The notes under the pieces are model-generated. The model saw only the letters and a program-made list of their open reading frames with translations, made no database searches and was not told the origin of the DNA. A program made the position numbers and the translations under genes. 30,279 nt of DNA from S010-25 sp964466455 (GTDB taxonomy: Bacteria > Pseudomonadota > Gammaproteobacteria > SZUA-229), in the NCBI GenBank assembly GCA_964466455.1, contig CAYXNL010000028.1:1-30279 (forward strand). Reading direction: 5' to 3'. Shown one piece after another: positions 8,675 through 16,857 of the stretch (position 1 is the stretch's first letter; each line of letters opens with the position of its first letter).

Positions 8675-9496
8675 ATGAAACCGACGACAGGGTTTATCGG
8701 CGGCGGCAACATGGCCGGTAGTCTGATAGGTGGAATGCTTCAGGCTGGTTTTCCAGCAGAAAAAATTCTGCTGGCAGAACCTGATTGCGAACGCTGCAAA
8801 CAGCTTGAGACTAAATTTGCGATCCGAACCACACAAAATAACACCGATACACTGCAATGCGAAACGGTTATTCTGGCGGTGAAACCACAGATTATGCATC
8901 AGGTCTGCACGCAGCTTGCCCCCAGCATTTCTCCCCGCCCACCCTTATTTATTTCTATAGCCGCAGGTTTACTAAGTAACACCATCAACCAGTGGCTGAG
9001 CGGAGATTATGCCATTGTACGCTGTATGCCAAATACACCGGCTTTATTACAATGTGGTGCCACCGCTTTATTTGCCAATGAAACGGTCTCCACGACACAG
9101 AAGCGGCAGGCTGAAAAAATTCTACAGGCAGTAGGCATAACTGTCTGGGTGGCTCTGGAACAACAAATTAATGCCGTCACGGCGCTTTCAGGTAGTGGCC
9201 CCGCCTATTTCTTTCTGATGATGGAAGCGATGCAGGATGCTGGTGAAAAACTTGGCCTGGATAAAGACACTGCACTGGAACTGGTACTACAGACCGCACT
9301 CGGCGCTGCCCGTATGGCAAAAGAAAAAAACGGCTCTCCCGCTACCTTGCGTGAACAGGTTACTTCAAAAGGAGGAACCACCGAACAGGCCATTGCAAGT
9401 TTTGAACACAATGGCTTCAGACAAATTATTTTTCAGGCATTACAGGCTGCCAGTGATCGCTCCATCACATTAGCAAAAGAACTAGAGCAGCTCTGA
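8675..9496 (+). CDS. proC: Pyrroline-5-carboxylate reductase
   Basis: A 273-residue ProC, which reduces 1-pyrroline-5-carboxylate to L-proline with NAD(P)H, the last step of proline synthesis. An N-terminal Rossmann motif GFIGGGNMAG (6-15), the MPNTPA block, the AVKPQ segment and the C-terminal signature ALSGSGPAYFFLMMEA with VTSKGGTTEQAI are all typical. The frame opens upstream at 8624, but the ATG at 8675 has GGAG 10 bases before it and starts right at the Rossmann fold, so it is preferred. It leads the rightward run proC-yggT-yggU. Confidence 0.96.
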   Translation: MKPTTGFIGGGNMAGSLIGGMLQAGFPAEKILLAEPDCERCKQLETKFAIRTTQNNTDTLQCETVILAVKPQIMHQVCTQLAPSISPRPPLFISIAAGLLSNTINQWLSGDYAIVRCMPNTPALLQCGATALFANETVSTTQKRQAEKILQAVGITVWVALEQQINAVTALSGSGPAYFFLMMEAMQDAGEKLGLDKDTALELVLQTALGAARMAKEKNGSPATLREQVTSKGGTTEQAIASFEHNGFRQIIFQALQAASDRSITLAKELEQL

Positions 9497-9530
9497 ATAA
9501 CCAAAAACCAATAGAGTATTAAAATATATT

Positions 9531-10082
9531 ATGAACAACGGCGATCCATTTATTTTTCTGATTGACACAATATTCAGTATCTATATTACTATCATGTATC
9601 TGCGCTTTATCCTGCAACAGGTGGGGGCGGATTTCTACAACCCGATCTCTCAGTTTATTGTTAAAGCAACCCAGCCGCTAGTCAAACCGGCACGCAAGAT
9701 TATACCCAGTATCGGTAAAATTGATACTGCGTCCATTGCACTGACTTTATTGTTGGTTATTATTAAATCATTTCTGATTTATGCTGTCTTTTCAAATTAC
9801 CAGCTAAGCCTGGTTCAGTTATTTATTATCAGTCTACGCGAAATCATCACCCTGACCTTTAATATTTTTATTTTTTCCATATTTATTCAGGCCATTCTTA
9901 GCTGGGTTAACCCCGACCCGTATAATCCGTTCAGTAGTATTCTTAACAATATCACCTCCCCGGTATTACGTCCGATACGTCAGGTTCTCCCGCCGATGGG
10001 TGTTATTGATCTATCAAGCCTGGTAGCATTAATCGGCCTGATGTTTTTAAAACTACTGGTGCTGAAATTTTTCCCGGTGTAA
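9531..10082 (+). CDS. yggT: YggT family integral membrane protein
   Basis: A 183-residue membrane protein with two YGGT repeats. Each repeat has hydrophobic helices flanking a short N-P motif: YLRFILQQVGADFYNPIS then QPLVKPARKIIPSIGKID in the first, and ILSWVNPDPYNPF then SPVLRPIRQVLPPMGVID in the second. About four membrane segments are expected (near 8-30, 66-90, 95-123 and 160-182). The function is not settled; homologues have been linked to osmotic or potassium tolerance and to division-associated gene groups. It lies 34 bases after proC in the conserved proC-yggT order. Confidence 0.93.
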   Translation: MNNGDPFIFLIDTIFSIYITIMYLRFILQQVGADFYNPISQFIVKATQPLVKPARKIIPSIGKIDTASIALTLLLVIIKSFLIYAVFSNYQLSLVQLFIISLREIITLTFNIFIFSIFIQAILSWVNPDPYNPFSSILNNITSPVLRPIRQVLPPMGVIDLSSLVALIGLMFLKLLVLKFFPV

Positions 10083-10096
10083 TTTTTCCGAGGGAA

Positions 10097-10120
10097 TAAT
10101 CGAGTTACTAATCGAGGTAC
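10097..10120. repeat. 12-base tandem duplication
   Basis: TAATCGAGTTAC (10097-10108) is followed directly by TAATCGAGGTAC (10109-10120), with one base difference. It lies in the gap between yggT and the palindromic element, suggesting slippage in non-coding DNA. Confidence 0.7.
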
Positions 10121-10136
10121 TAACAGAATGAATGAG

Positions 10137-10232
10137 AAGGATACTTATTGTTAAAAACCGTCAGCCGCAGGGATGCGGGTGTCGAGCTTACATGGAGGTA
10201 TTTACAGCGCGGCTTGAACAATAAGTATCCTT
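10137..10232. repeat. Palindromic intergenic element between yggT and yggU
   Basis: Inverted arms AAGGATACTTATTGTT (10137-10152) and its exact reverse complement (10217-10232) flank 64 bases. A second inner pair, AGCCGC (10163-10168) and GCGGCT (10209-10214), lets the whole unit fold as a long hairpin. It carries no open frame. The same arm occurs at 12-25, so the unit is dispersed in the genome. It separates yggT from yggU, which are usually close together. If transcribed it could stall, stabilise or terminate the message. It resembles REP/BIME or MITE-like repeats in form, but I cannot name its family. Confidence 0.8.
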
Positions 10233-10261
10233 CCCATCCGTTTCAGTAATAATAATATTTT

Positions 10262-10540
10262 ATGTTTTACCACTGGCAGGACACAGACCTTATACTGGAT
10301 ATACGCGTTCAGCCAAAAGCATCTTCAAATGCCTTTGCGGAGGTTCTGGGCGAACGGATTAAAATTCGTATTACTGCCGCACCGGTTGATGGCAAAGCAA
10401 ATAAATACCTTACCACCTTCCTGGCAAAGCAGTTCCACGTAGCAAAATCGTGTGTAATAATAATTAGTGGTGAAAATGGACGAAATAAACGCATTAAAAT
10501 TCTTCGACCTGATAAGCTGCCGGACATAATTAGCAAGTGA
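10262..10540 (+). CDS. yggU: DUF167 (YggU) family protein
   Basis: A 92-residue DUF167/UPF0235 protein. The diagnostic patterns are DIRVQPKASSNAF, then IKIRITAAPVDGKANKYL and a C-terminal IISGENGRNKRIKI (family form: sG..sR.K.v.i). The role is unknown, but it is a conserved partner of yggT in gammaproteobacteria. It starts 22 bases downstream of the outer flank of the palindromic element and has no strong ribosome site. The gap from yggT (179 bases) is much larger than elsewhere in the run, so coupling with proC-yggT may be weakened. Confidence 0.93.
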   Translation: MFYHWQDTDLILDIRVQPKASSNAFAEVLGERIKIRITAAPVDGKANKYLTTFLAKQFHVAKSCVIIISGENGRNKRIKILRPDKLPDIISK

Positions 10541-10589
10541 TGACTATGTTATAAATAGAGAGCTATGACAAATATTATAGGGATAGCAC

Positions 10590-13500
10590 ATGTCAATTAA
10601 TAGAAAAATATTTTTTATACTCCCCTCCCTTGTACTTGGTCTTATCTTCCTGGTTCCAGTAACATCGCTTATTATACTGGCAAATATTAATCTTAACCAT
10701 TATAAACCACAAATCGAAAAATACTTCCATACATTTACCGGACGCACACTAAAACTAAATGGAAATATTGATCTTGATATTATTAACAGCCAGCTAACAC
10801 CGCGCCTGGAAATAAAAGATGCAAGCATAAGTAATGCAAGCTGGGGACAAAAACAACCCATGCTTGTGCTAGGGAAAATTCAACTACAGTTCCAGCTTCT
10901 GCCTTTAATAAATAAAATTCTTTTAATTGATAACATCCAGATAGAAAACACAAGTATTATTGTAGAAAACAACGGGGAGGGCATATCAAACTGGCAGTTC
11001 GATGATAACTCCCTGGCACAGCAGAACGTACCTGAAAAAAATAATAATTTCCCGAATATTTACTCATTCCTGCCCGTCATCCATCACCTTGCACTGAATA
11101 ATATAAAAATTAATTACATAGATAAGTTGAACCCCACCCATATCAATGTAATTATTCAGTCTGTTACCTTAAAAGAAAAAAGAAACAAACCGGGTATAAT
11201 CAATGCACAGGGGGAGATTAACAATAAAACGTTTAATTTCAGCGGTAAAATAAGTAACATATCTCACCTATTAAATGATGACAACACTACCGTTCTTTTA
11301 TATGGAAAAACGGTTGGTGCCAGATTAAGTATAGATGGAAAAATTCTACATCCTTTATCTAATTTACAACTCAACCTTAATTTTAAATTAAGTACAGACA
11401 ATATAAATCATACAATAACACTTATCACAGGCACGAAGTTACCATCACCTAAAATACCATTATATTTAAGCGGCCATATTAGCAGCAAAAATAAAACCTA
11501 CTCACTGGATAGAGTAAAGCTGATACTGGCCAATAATAAAATGAATATTTCTGCTTCACTGTCACTGGCAAAACCCATTCCATCGCTTAACATAAAATTA
11601 TCTGCTAATACACTTGATATAAACAGTCTGAAAATTAAACTAAACAAAAAAAACAGGTCGACAAAAAAAAGTGTACGAAAAGGAAAGGAAGAAATAGCGG
11701 CTATCAATATTCCCGACTTACCCATCAGGTTCAGGCAACTCAATACTATTAATACCGATATTGACTTTAATATAAAAAAAATAATAGCCGGAAAGATAGA
11801 AACCTATAATAATCAACTGGTAGCCAAACTGAAAAACGGTAATCTGGAAATAAAAAAACTTTCTTTTAACTATTCACAGGGAAGTATCACAGTAAAGTCA
11901 ACCCTGATAAAAAAACCAGGAACAGTCAATGCAACACTTGATTTATACATCAGCAAGCTTAATCTTGCCAATGCATTATCGTCTTTTAATATAACATCCA
12001 TTACAAAAGGCTATCTGAATACGAATATAAGACTTACTTCCAGCGCAAATAATCTTCGGGACCTGTTATATAATTCCAGTGGACCTGCTGAGATTTCAGT
12101 GTCAGACCTTGACACAACTCATATTTTTAATAAAAACAGTGCACGTGTTCCTGTTCACATACAGACGGCCAGTTTAAAACTTGACTCAATTAAAAAATAC
12201 TTATCCTATTCGATTGTAGCTAAAATAAAAAACCAGACATTAACCAGTCGTGGAACACTTAATTCTCTCTACACATTGATAACAGGAAAACCTTACCATA
12301 TAGAAAGCCACATTTATGGGATAGGCGCCAATGGAAAAATAAATATCTATTTTTCTGATCCATTTAACTTTGATACTCTCACTCGACAGCCCGTTAAAAT
12401 AAATACAACCATTCAAATAAGAAAACCGAAAGAGACAATACATTTTGCTGAATCTTTATTTCCTAAACTGGATATTATTAAAGACGTTCCAGATCATTCC
12501 GTATTTATTCTGGCGAAAATAGATAAATTAGAAAAAAAATTAGTCATTTCAGATATGGAGGTTAAAATTGGTAATAGCGATATACATGGGTCTGTTTTAA
12601 TCAATACTACATCAAAGCCTGTATTTGTACAGTCGCGCCTATCATCTAAATATATTAATTTAAATCAGCTTCTGCCCAAAATAAAAAGAGAGTCTACATC
12701 TAAAAATTCCACTAATAAGAAAACAGAGTCCTTCTCCAGGAAACCATTAAATCTAAAATTTTTGAAAAAAATAAATGCAGACATTATCCTTAATGTAAAT
12801 AAAATAGAGATAAAAAATTACACGATAAATAAACTACATCTACCAGTAGCTTTAGACAAAGGAAACCTGACGCTGGACCCGCTTACCTTTATTTTCTCCA
12901 ATGGACAATTCATTACTCATACTAAACTCATAAACACTAATCCGCCCGAAATTACAGCCACCTTACTTATTAAAAAGATGGATTATGGTGAGTTACTACA
13001 GACCATGGGCCAAAGTAAAATTGTCACTGGGAAACTGGATACAGATCTACATTTACGTGCCAGTGGAAATTCGATTAATGCACTAATAGCATCATTAAAT
13101 GGAGACTTGACCATTAAAACGGTTAATGGACGGCTGGATAGCCATGCACTTGATCTATTTTCCAAAAACCTTGCCAGCTTATTGCCATTTGCAGGCAAAC
13201 AGAATAAACAGGAAATTCGATGTGGCGTGGCAAATTTTGACATTAAACACGGTATCGCCCGCGCTCGGGCAATAATATTTGATACCGGCCTTATTTCCGT
13301 ACTGGGTACAGGAAGAATCAATCTAAACAATGAAAAACTTTCTTTTTATATTGAGCCCCATGCAAAAAAAACATCCCTCGCAAAACTGGCTTTAATCCCG
13401 ATAAATATAAGCGGGACAATCCATTCACCTTCAGTTACACCTAATCTTGCCGGCACTACCATCAACACAGGTAAAAGTGCCCTGAATATTGGACTAGCCA

Positions 13501-13715
13501 TTGCCACTGGTGGTATTTCTCTAATGACTGAAGATTTGACCAATCGGGCATGGAATACCATCATTGATACCAATGATTATTGTGCAATAGCACTATCGGG
13601 GAAACCCATTAAAGTCAGGCATATCAATATTCTTAAACCATCAAATAACAGCAATACATCCCATCCGGCCACAGATATCCATAAAAATACTGAGGATGAA
13701 TGGGATGAATGGTAA
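10590..13715 (+). CDS. AsmA family protein
   Basis: A 1041-residue envelope protein with one N-terminal membrane anchor (about 7-31), then a long beta-rich periplasmic region. The N-terminal AsmA signature is visible: KYFHTFTGRTLKLNGNID, LEIKDASISNASWG. The C-terminal AsmA-like part includes NGRLDSHALDLFSKNLASLLP, a Cys-containing GVANFDIKHGIARARAIIFDTGLISVLGTGRINL, and SFYIEPHAKKTSLAKLA. AsmA-like proteins form hydrophobic grooves and are implicated in phospholipid transport between membranes or in outer-membrane biogenesis. The substrate here is unknown. The protein is very rich in Asn, Lys and Ile and its DNA is more AT-rich than neighbouring genes. It ends in an acidic DEWDEW tail. It has a ribosome site (AGGGAT) and starts 49 bases after yggU, outside its usual synteny. 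Confidence 0.87.
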   Translation: MSINRKIFFILPSLVLGLIFLVPVTSLIILANINLNHYKPQIEKYFHTFTGRTLKLNGNIDLDIINSQLTPRLEIKDASISNASWGQKQPMLVLGKIQLQFQLLPLINKILLIDNIQIENTSIIVENNGEGISNWQFDDNSLAQQNVPEKNNNFPNIYSFLPVIHHLALNNIKINYIDKLNPTHINVIIQSVTLKEKRNKPGIINAQGEINNKTFNFSGKISNISHLLNDDNTTVLLYGKTVGARLSIDGKILHPLSNLQLNLNFKLSTDNINHTITLITGTKLPSPKIPLYLSGHISSKNKTYSLDRVKLILANNKMNISASLSLAKPIPSLNIKLSANTLDINSLKIKLNKKNRSTKKSVRKGKEEIAAINIPDLPIRFRQLNTINTDIDFNIKKIIAGKIETYNNQLVAKLKNGNLEIKKLSFNYSQGSITVKSTLIKKPGTVNATLDLYISKLNLANALSSFNITSITKGYLNTNIRLTSSANNLRDLLYNSSGPAEISVSDLDTTHIFNKNSARVPVHIQTASLKLDSIKKYLSYSIVAKIKNQTLTSRGTLNSLYTLITGKPYHIESHIYGIGANGKINIYFSDPFNFDTLTRQPVKINTTIQIRKPKETIHFAESLFPKLDIIKDVPDHSVFILAKIDKLEKKLVISDMEVKIGNSDIHGSVLINTTSKPVFVQSRLSSKYINLNQLLPKIKRESTSKNSTNKKTESFSRKPLNLKFLKKINADIILNVNKIEIKNYTINKLHLPVALDKGNLTLDPLTFIFSNGQFITHTKLINTNPPEITATLLIKKMDYGELLQTMGQSKIVTGKLDTDLHLRASGNSINALIASLNGDLTIKTVNGRLDSHALDLFSKNLASLLPFAGKQNKQEIRCGVANFDIKHGIARARAIIFDTGLISVLGTGRINLNNEKLSFYIEPHAKKTSLAKLALIPINISGTIHSPSVTPNLAGTTINTGKSALNIGLAIATGGISLMTEDLTNRAWNTIIDTNDYCAIALSGKPIKVRHINILKPSNNSNTSHPATDIHKNTEDEWDEW

Positions 13716-13823
13716 TAAAGCACCTTAAGGGCAAAGCCATAGAATACCTCGTCCCTGTTTGCATCTTTTGCCTGCACTGATTAGACTGCCTGTCCTGTTA
13801 CTACTTTAAAAGAACGCTGGTCT

Positions 13824-14993
13824 ATGCCTGAAGTAATCCCCGATAATTCTGTTGGACTGGTTGAGCCCCGATCTCGGCATTTCTCTGAACCACTAACACT
13901 GGAATGTGGAAAAACGTTAGCTGAATACACTATTGCCTACGAAACCTACGGCGAACTGAATGCCAGTAGTAGTAATGCCATTTTAATCTGTCATGCTCTA
14001 TCGGGGGACCAGCATGCCGCTGGTTACAATAGTAAAGAAGATAAGAAGCCAGGCTGGTGGGAAAGCGCTATTGGGCCTGGCAAGCCGATTGATACCCGGC
14101 GTTTTTTTGTTGTCAGCATTAATAACCTTGGTGGCTGCAAGGGCAGTACCGGACCCAATACCATCAATCCTGCGACCGGGAACTACTGGGGGCCGGATTT
14201 TCCTATCGTAACCGTGAAAGACTGGGTGGAATGCCAGCAGCGTTTTATGCAGGCAATGCAAATACCCCGCTGGCAGGCTGTTATTGGCGGAAGTCTGGGA
14301 GGAATGCAGGTTTTACAGTGGTCTATTGACCGCCCTGACCTGCTTGACTATGCCATTGTTATCGCCGCTGCTCCCAGGTTATCTGCACAAAATATTGCCT
14401 TTAACGAAGTTGCCCGCCAGTCCATTATGTCGGATCCCGAATTTTATGATGGCCGCTACCTCGAACATAAGACAACACCTCGCGGCGGTCTGATGCTGGC
14501 GCGCATGCTGGGGCATATCACCTATTTATCCGACGATGCCATGCGTCATAAATTTGGCCGTGAATTACGTGAAGGCAAGCTCAATTTCGGTTTTGATGTA
14601 GACTTTCAGGTGGAAAGCTACCTACGTTACCAGGGCCGGTCATTTGTTGACCGCTTCGATGCCAATACCTATCTGTTAATGACCAAGGCACTGGATTATT
14701 TTGACCCGGCAAGTGGCTATAATGACGATCTGTCACAGGTGCTGCAAAAAGCCAGTGCCAAATTTCTGGTTATTTCCTTCACTTCTGACTGGCGTTTCGC
14801 TCCACAGCGCTCACGTGAAATTGTAAAAGCCCTGTTGCAGGCTAAAAAGCAGGTCAGCTATGTTGAAATTGAATCCAGTCATGGACATGATGCCTTTTTA
14901 ATTGCTATTCCGCATTACCTCAATGTCCTTGATGCCTATATGAAAAATATTCGTCATACCGATAAATCTAGCACCAATGAGGCTCAGCAATGA
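13824..14993 (+). CDS. metX: Homoserine O-acyltransferase (probably succinyl-specific, MetXS)
   Basis: A 389-residue alpha/beta-hydrolase enzyme that activates homoserine for methionine synthesis. The nucleophile elbow GGSLGGMQ holds Ser157. Asp321 lies in the SDWRFAP block and His354 in SHGHDAF, completing the triad. The oxyanion-region block INNLGGCKGSTGP is typical of the MetX family. MetX proteins may use acetyl- or succinyl-CoA. The pairing with metW and the gammaproteobacterial setting favour succinyl-CoA, as shown for Pseudomonas-type enzymes, but I could not decide this from residues. A 108-base gap without a clear promoter separates it from asmA. Its stop overlaps the metW start in an ATGA junction. 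Confidence 0.94.
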   Translation: MPEVIPDNSVGLVEPRSRHFSEPLTLECGKTLAEYTIAYETYGELNASSSNAILICHALSGDQHAAGYNSKEDKKPGWWESAIGPGKPIDTRRFFVVSINNLGGCKGSTGPNTINPATGNYWGPDFPIVTVKDWVECQQRFMQAMQIPRWQAVIGGSLGGMQVLQWSIDRPDLLDYAIVIAAAPRLSAQNIAFNEVARQSIMSDPEFYDGRYLEHKTTPRGGLMLARMLGHITYLSDDAMRHKFGRELREGKLNFGFDVDFQVESYLRYQGRSFVDRFDANTYLLMTKALDYFDPASGYNDDLSQVLQKASAKFLVISFTSDWRFAPQRSREIVKALLQAKKQVSYVEIESSHGHDAFLIAIPHYLNVLDAYMKNIRHTDKSSTNEAQQ

Positions 14994-15601
14994 TATTACG
15001 CGCCGACCTCGCCATTATTGCCGACTGGATCAAGCCTGAAACCAACGTGTTAGACCTGGGCTGTGGGGATGGTACGCTACTTAACTACCTCAGCAAAAAC
15101 CGTCATGTAGATGGTTATGGACTGGAAATTAGTGAAAAAAACATCGAGACCTGTGTGCGGCGTAATATTAACCTGATTCAGGCCGATCTAAACAAAGGCT
15201 TATCTGATTATTTTTCAGATAATAGCTTTGACTACGTCATTATGAGCCAGACGCTACAGGCCACCAGGCACCCTGATCAGTTGATTGAGGAAATGTTGCG
15301 TGTCGGCCATGAGGGCATTGTCACCTTTCCAAATATGGCACACTGGCGGGCAAGGCTACAATTGGGTTTTCCCGGCAAGATGCCAGTAACGCGTAACCTG
15401 CCAAATCAATGGTATAACACGCCTAATGTTCATCTGTGTACACTAAATGATTTTGAAGTGTTATGTAAAAATCACAATATCACGATATTACAACGTGAGG
15501 TTGTGGACTACAGCCACCATCGGGGAAGTATCTGGATGAAGCTACGCCCGAATCTGTTTGGTGAAATTGCAATCTACCGTTTCTGTCGTGCAGAGGGATA
15601 A
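14990..15601 (+). CDS. metW: Methionine biosynthesis protein MetW
   Basis: A 203-residue SAM-dependent methyltransferase-fold protein of the MetW family. Motif I is VLDLGCGDGTLL (about 20-31), followed by GYGLEIS and the family block VTFPNMAHWRARLQLGFPGKMPVT, with the NTPNVHLCTLNDFE region after it. MetW is required with MetX for methionine synthesis in several bacteria; reported work suggests it assists MetX rather than methylating a known substrate. The 4-base ATGA overlap with metX indicates translational coupling and supports a joint function. Confidence 0.95.
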   Translation: MILRADLAIIADWIKPETNVLDLGCGDGTLLNYLSKNRHVDGYGLEISEKNIETCVRRNINLIQADLNKGLSDYFSDNSFDYVIMSQTLQATRHPDQLIEEMLRVGHEGIVTFPNMAHWRARLQLGFPGKMPVTRNLPNQWYNTPNVHLCTLNDFEVLCKNHNITILQREVVDYSHHRGSIWMKLRPNLFGEIAIYRFCRAEG

Positions 15602-15937
15602 ATGTGGCAATATTATGATTTCCGACAACTGCCCGAAAACACCAGACAGCAAGGAAATAAAATATGCCTGTCGGGTAGCAATTCGCCGGATAACTCTGCA
15701 GAACAGGCGTTACACTGCTAATATCCACCTAAGGAACCTCTGGTTAATTCATGAACTTGTATCTTGCGCCTAAAATATCCAGCTTCTGCGTTGCAAATCA
15801 TCGTAATAGCCAGCTATTACGTGCGATTTGCGCCTTAAATCTGAACCCTTTAGATCGCAATCTACTTCGTCCGGAATTAACCAGAGGTTCCATAAACAAA
15901 TATTTAAACCTGCCTCTGATATAGATACAATACGATA
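15602..15937. other. 336-base intergenic region metW-gspC
   Basis: No gene is supported here. The first 130 bases contain a loose stem, CTGCCCGA with TCGGGTAG some 35 bases apart, which might end the metXW message but has no T-run. The middle is the inverted-repeat element at 15733-15891. The last 46 bases, up to the gspC ATG, contain A/T-rich TATAGAT and TACAAT steps that could act as a -10, without a clear -35. Confidence 0.6.
15733..15891. mobile_element. MITE-like element with 18-base terminal inverted repeats
   Basis: Perfect ends GGAACCTCTGGTTAATTC (15733-15750) and its reverse complement (15874-15891) bound 159 bases with no transposase frame. Inside, GCAAATC-n-CGTAATAGC (15793-15810) is mirrored by GCTATTACG-n-GATTTGC (15813-15831), giving a strong central hairpin. 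Terminal repeats plus small size fit a non-autonomous transposable unit mobilised by an IS elsewhere in the genome. No target duplication is obvious at the ends. It lies upstream of the gsp cluster, so it may shape gspC expression. Confidence 0.82.
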
Positions 15938-16822
15938 ATGCCGGGCTCACTCGTCCAACAACTGAAGAATCCATCTACCATACAAACGCTTAATAAACGC
16001 TTGCCTGTTATCGTTAATCTGTTGCTGATTCTCACTATTACCTGGTTATTGACCGAAATAACCTGGCTGTTTTTCCCGCAGGATAACGTACAGCGAATAC
16101 AGCTCCCGGTTAGCAAAACCGTCAATCACAATAATCAGCAAAACTTCAGAAATCTGACAGGCTTTCATATTTTTGGAACAAGCCGGAATACACGACTCCC
16201 TCAGTCAAGCAAGGCACCGATAACAAAACTGAATTTAGTTTTAAAAGGCGTACTGGCAGCAACGCCGATGTCAGCATCAACAGCCATTATTGCACCAGGG
16301 AGAAACGCAAAGGAAAAAGTCTATGGCATTGGCGACAAAATACGAAACGGTGTTACTATCAAGGAAATTTACCCCGACTACGTGGTTCTCGATAGCCAGG
16401 GGCATCTTGAAATATTGAAACTACAGAGACAGGCCGGGCTAAAGAATACCGGCAATACACGTTATCGCCGTAATTCTTCTGCCAGCTACTCCTCCCTGCC
16501 ACAGACACCCGCACAGGCATTAAGTCAGATTCGTCGAAACATATTACGCTCACCTACTTCATTTGGTAACTACGCATTACCTATTGTAGTAAGGCAGAAT
16601 GGAAGGCAGATAGGATACCGCCTGCAACCCCAGGCAAAAGGGTATCTACTGTCAGAAATTGGCATACAGCCTTCCGATATCATCACACAGGTAAATGGCG
16701 TTAAACTTAACAACCCTCAGAACGGGATCCGTGCGCTACGAACATTAAGCACGGCCAGCCAGCTTACTCTGATGGTAAGACGTAATGGTACTGAAGTACC
16801 ACTGAGCATTCAGCTAAAATAA
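15938..16822 (+). CDS. gspC: Type II secretion system protein C
   Basis: A 294-residue GspC, the inner-membrane protein that links the T2SS inner platform to the secretin. A single membrane segment lies at about 22-46. The homology region (about 70-165) includes LNLVLKGVLAA, the KVYGIGDKI segment and EIYPDYVVLDSQGHLEIL, which bind the N0 domain of GspD. A PDZ domain follows (about 200-294) with GYLLSEIGIQPSDIITQVNGVKL. The ATG at 15938 is the only start that keeps the whole N-terminus, though it has no clear ribosome site. It is 35 bases before gspD. Confidence 0.92.
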   Translation: MPGSLVQQLKNPSTIQTLNKRLPVIVNLLLILTITWLLTEITWLFFPQDNVQRIQLPVSKTVNHNNQQNFRNLTGFHIFGTSRNTRLPQSSKAPITKLNLVLKGVLAATPMSASTAIIAPGRNAKEKVYGIGDKIRNGVTIKEIYPDYVVLDSQGHLEILKLQRQAGLKNTGNTRYRRNSSASYSSLPQTPAQALSQIRRNILRSPTSFGNYALPIVVRQNGRQIGYRLQPQAKGYLLSEIGIQPSDIITQVNGVKLNNPQNGIRALRTLSTASQLTLMVRRNGTEVPLSIQLK

Positions 16823-16857
16823 TATAAGATCAGTGGTATGAAACTTAGGAACTCTGC

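Noticed and set aside
13716..13823. Possible SAM riboswitch upstream of metX
   Set aside because: The 108-base gap lacks recognisable SAM-aptamer conserved boxes and a terminator stem; riboswitches are not usual for metX in this group.
15558..15773. 71-codon frame overlapping the metW end
   Set aside because: It overlaps a confident gene and runs into a MITE-like repeat; no start signal or family pattern.
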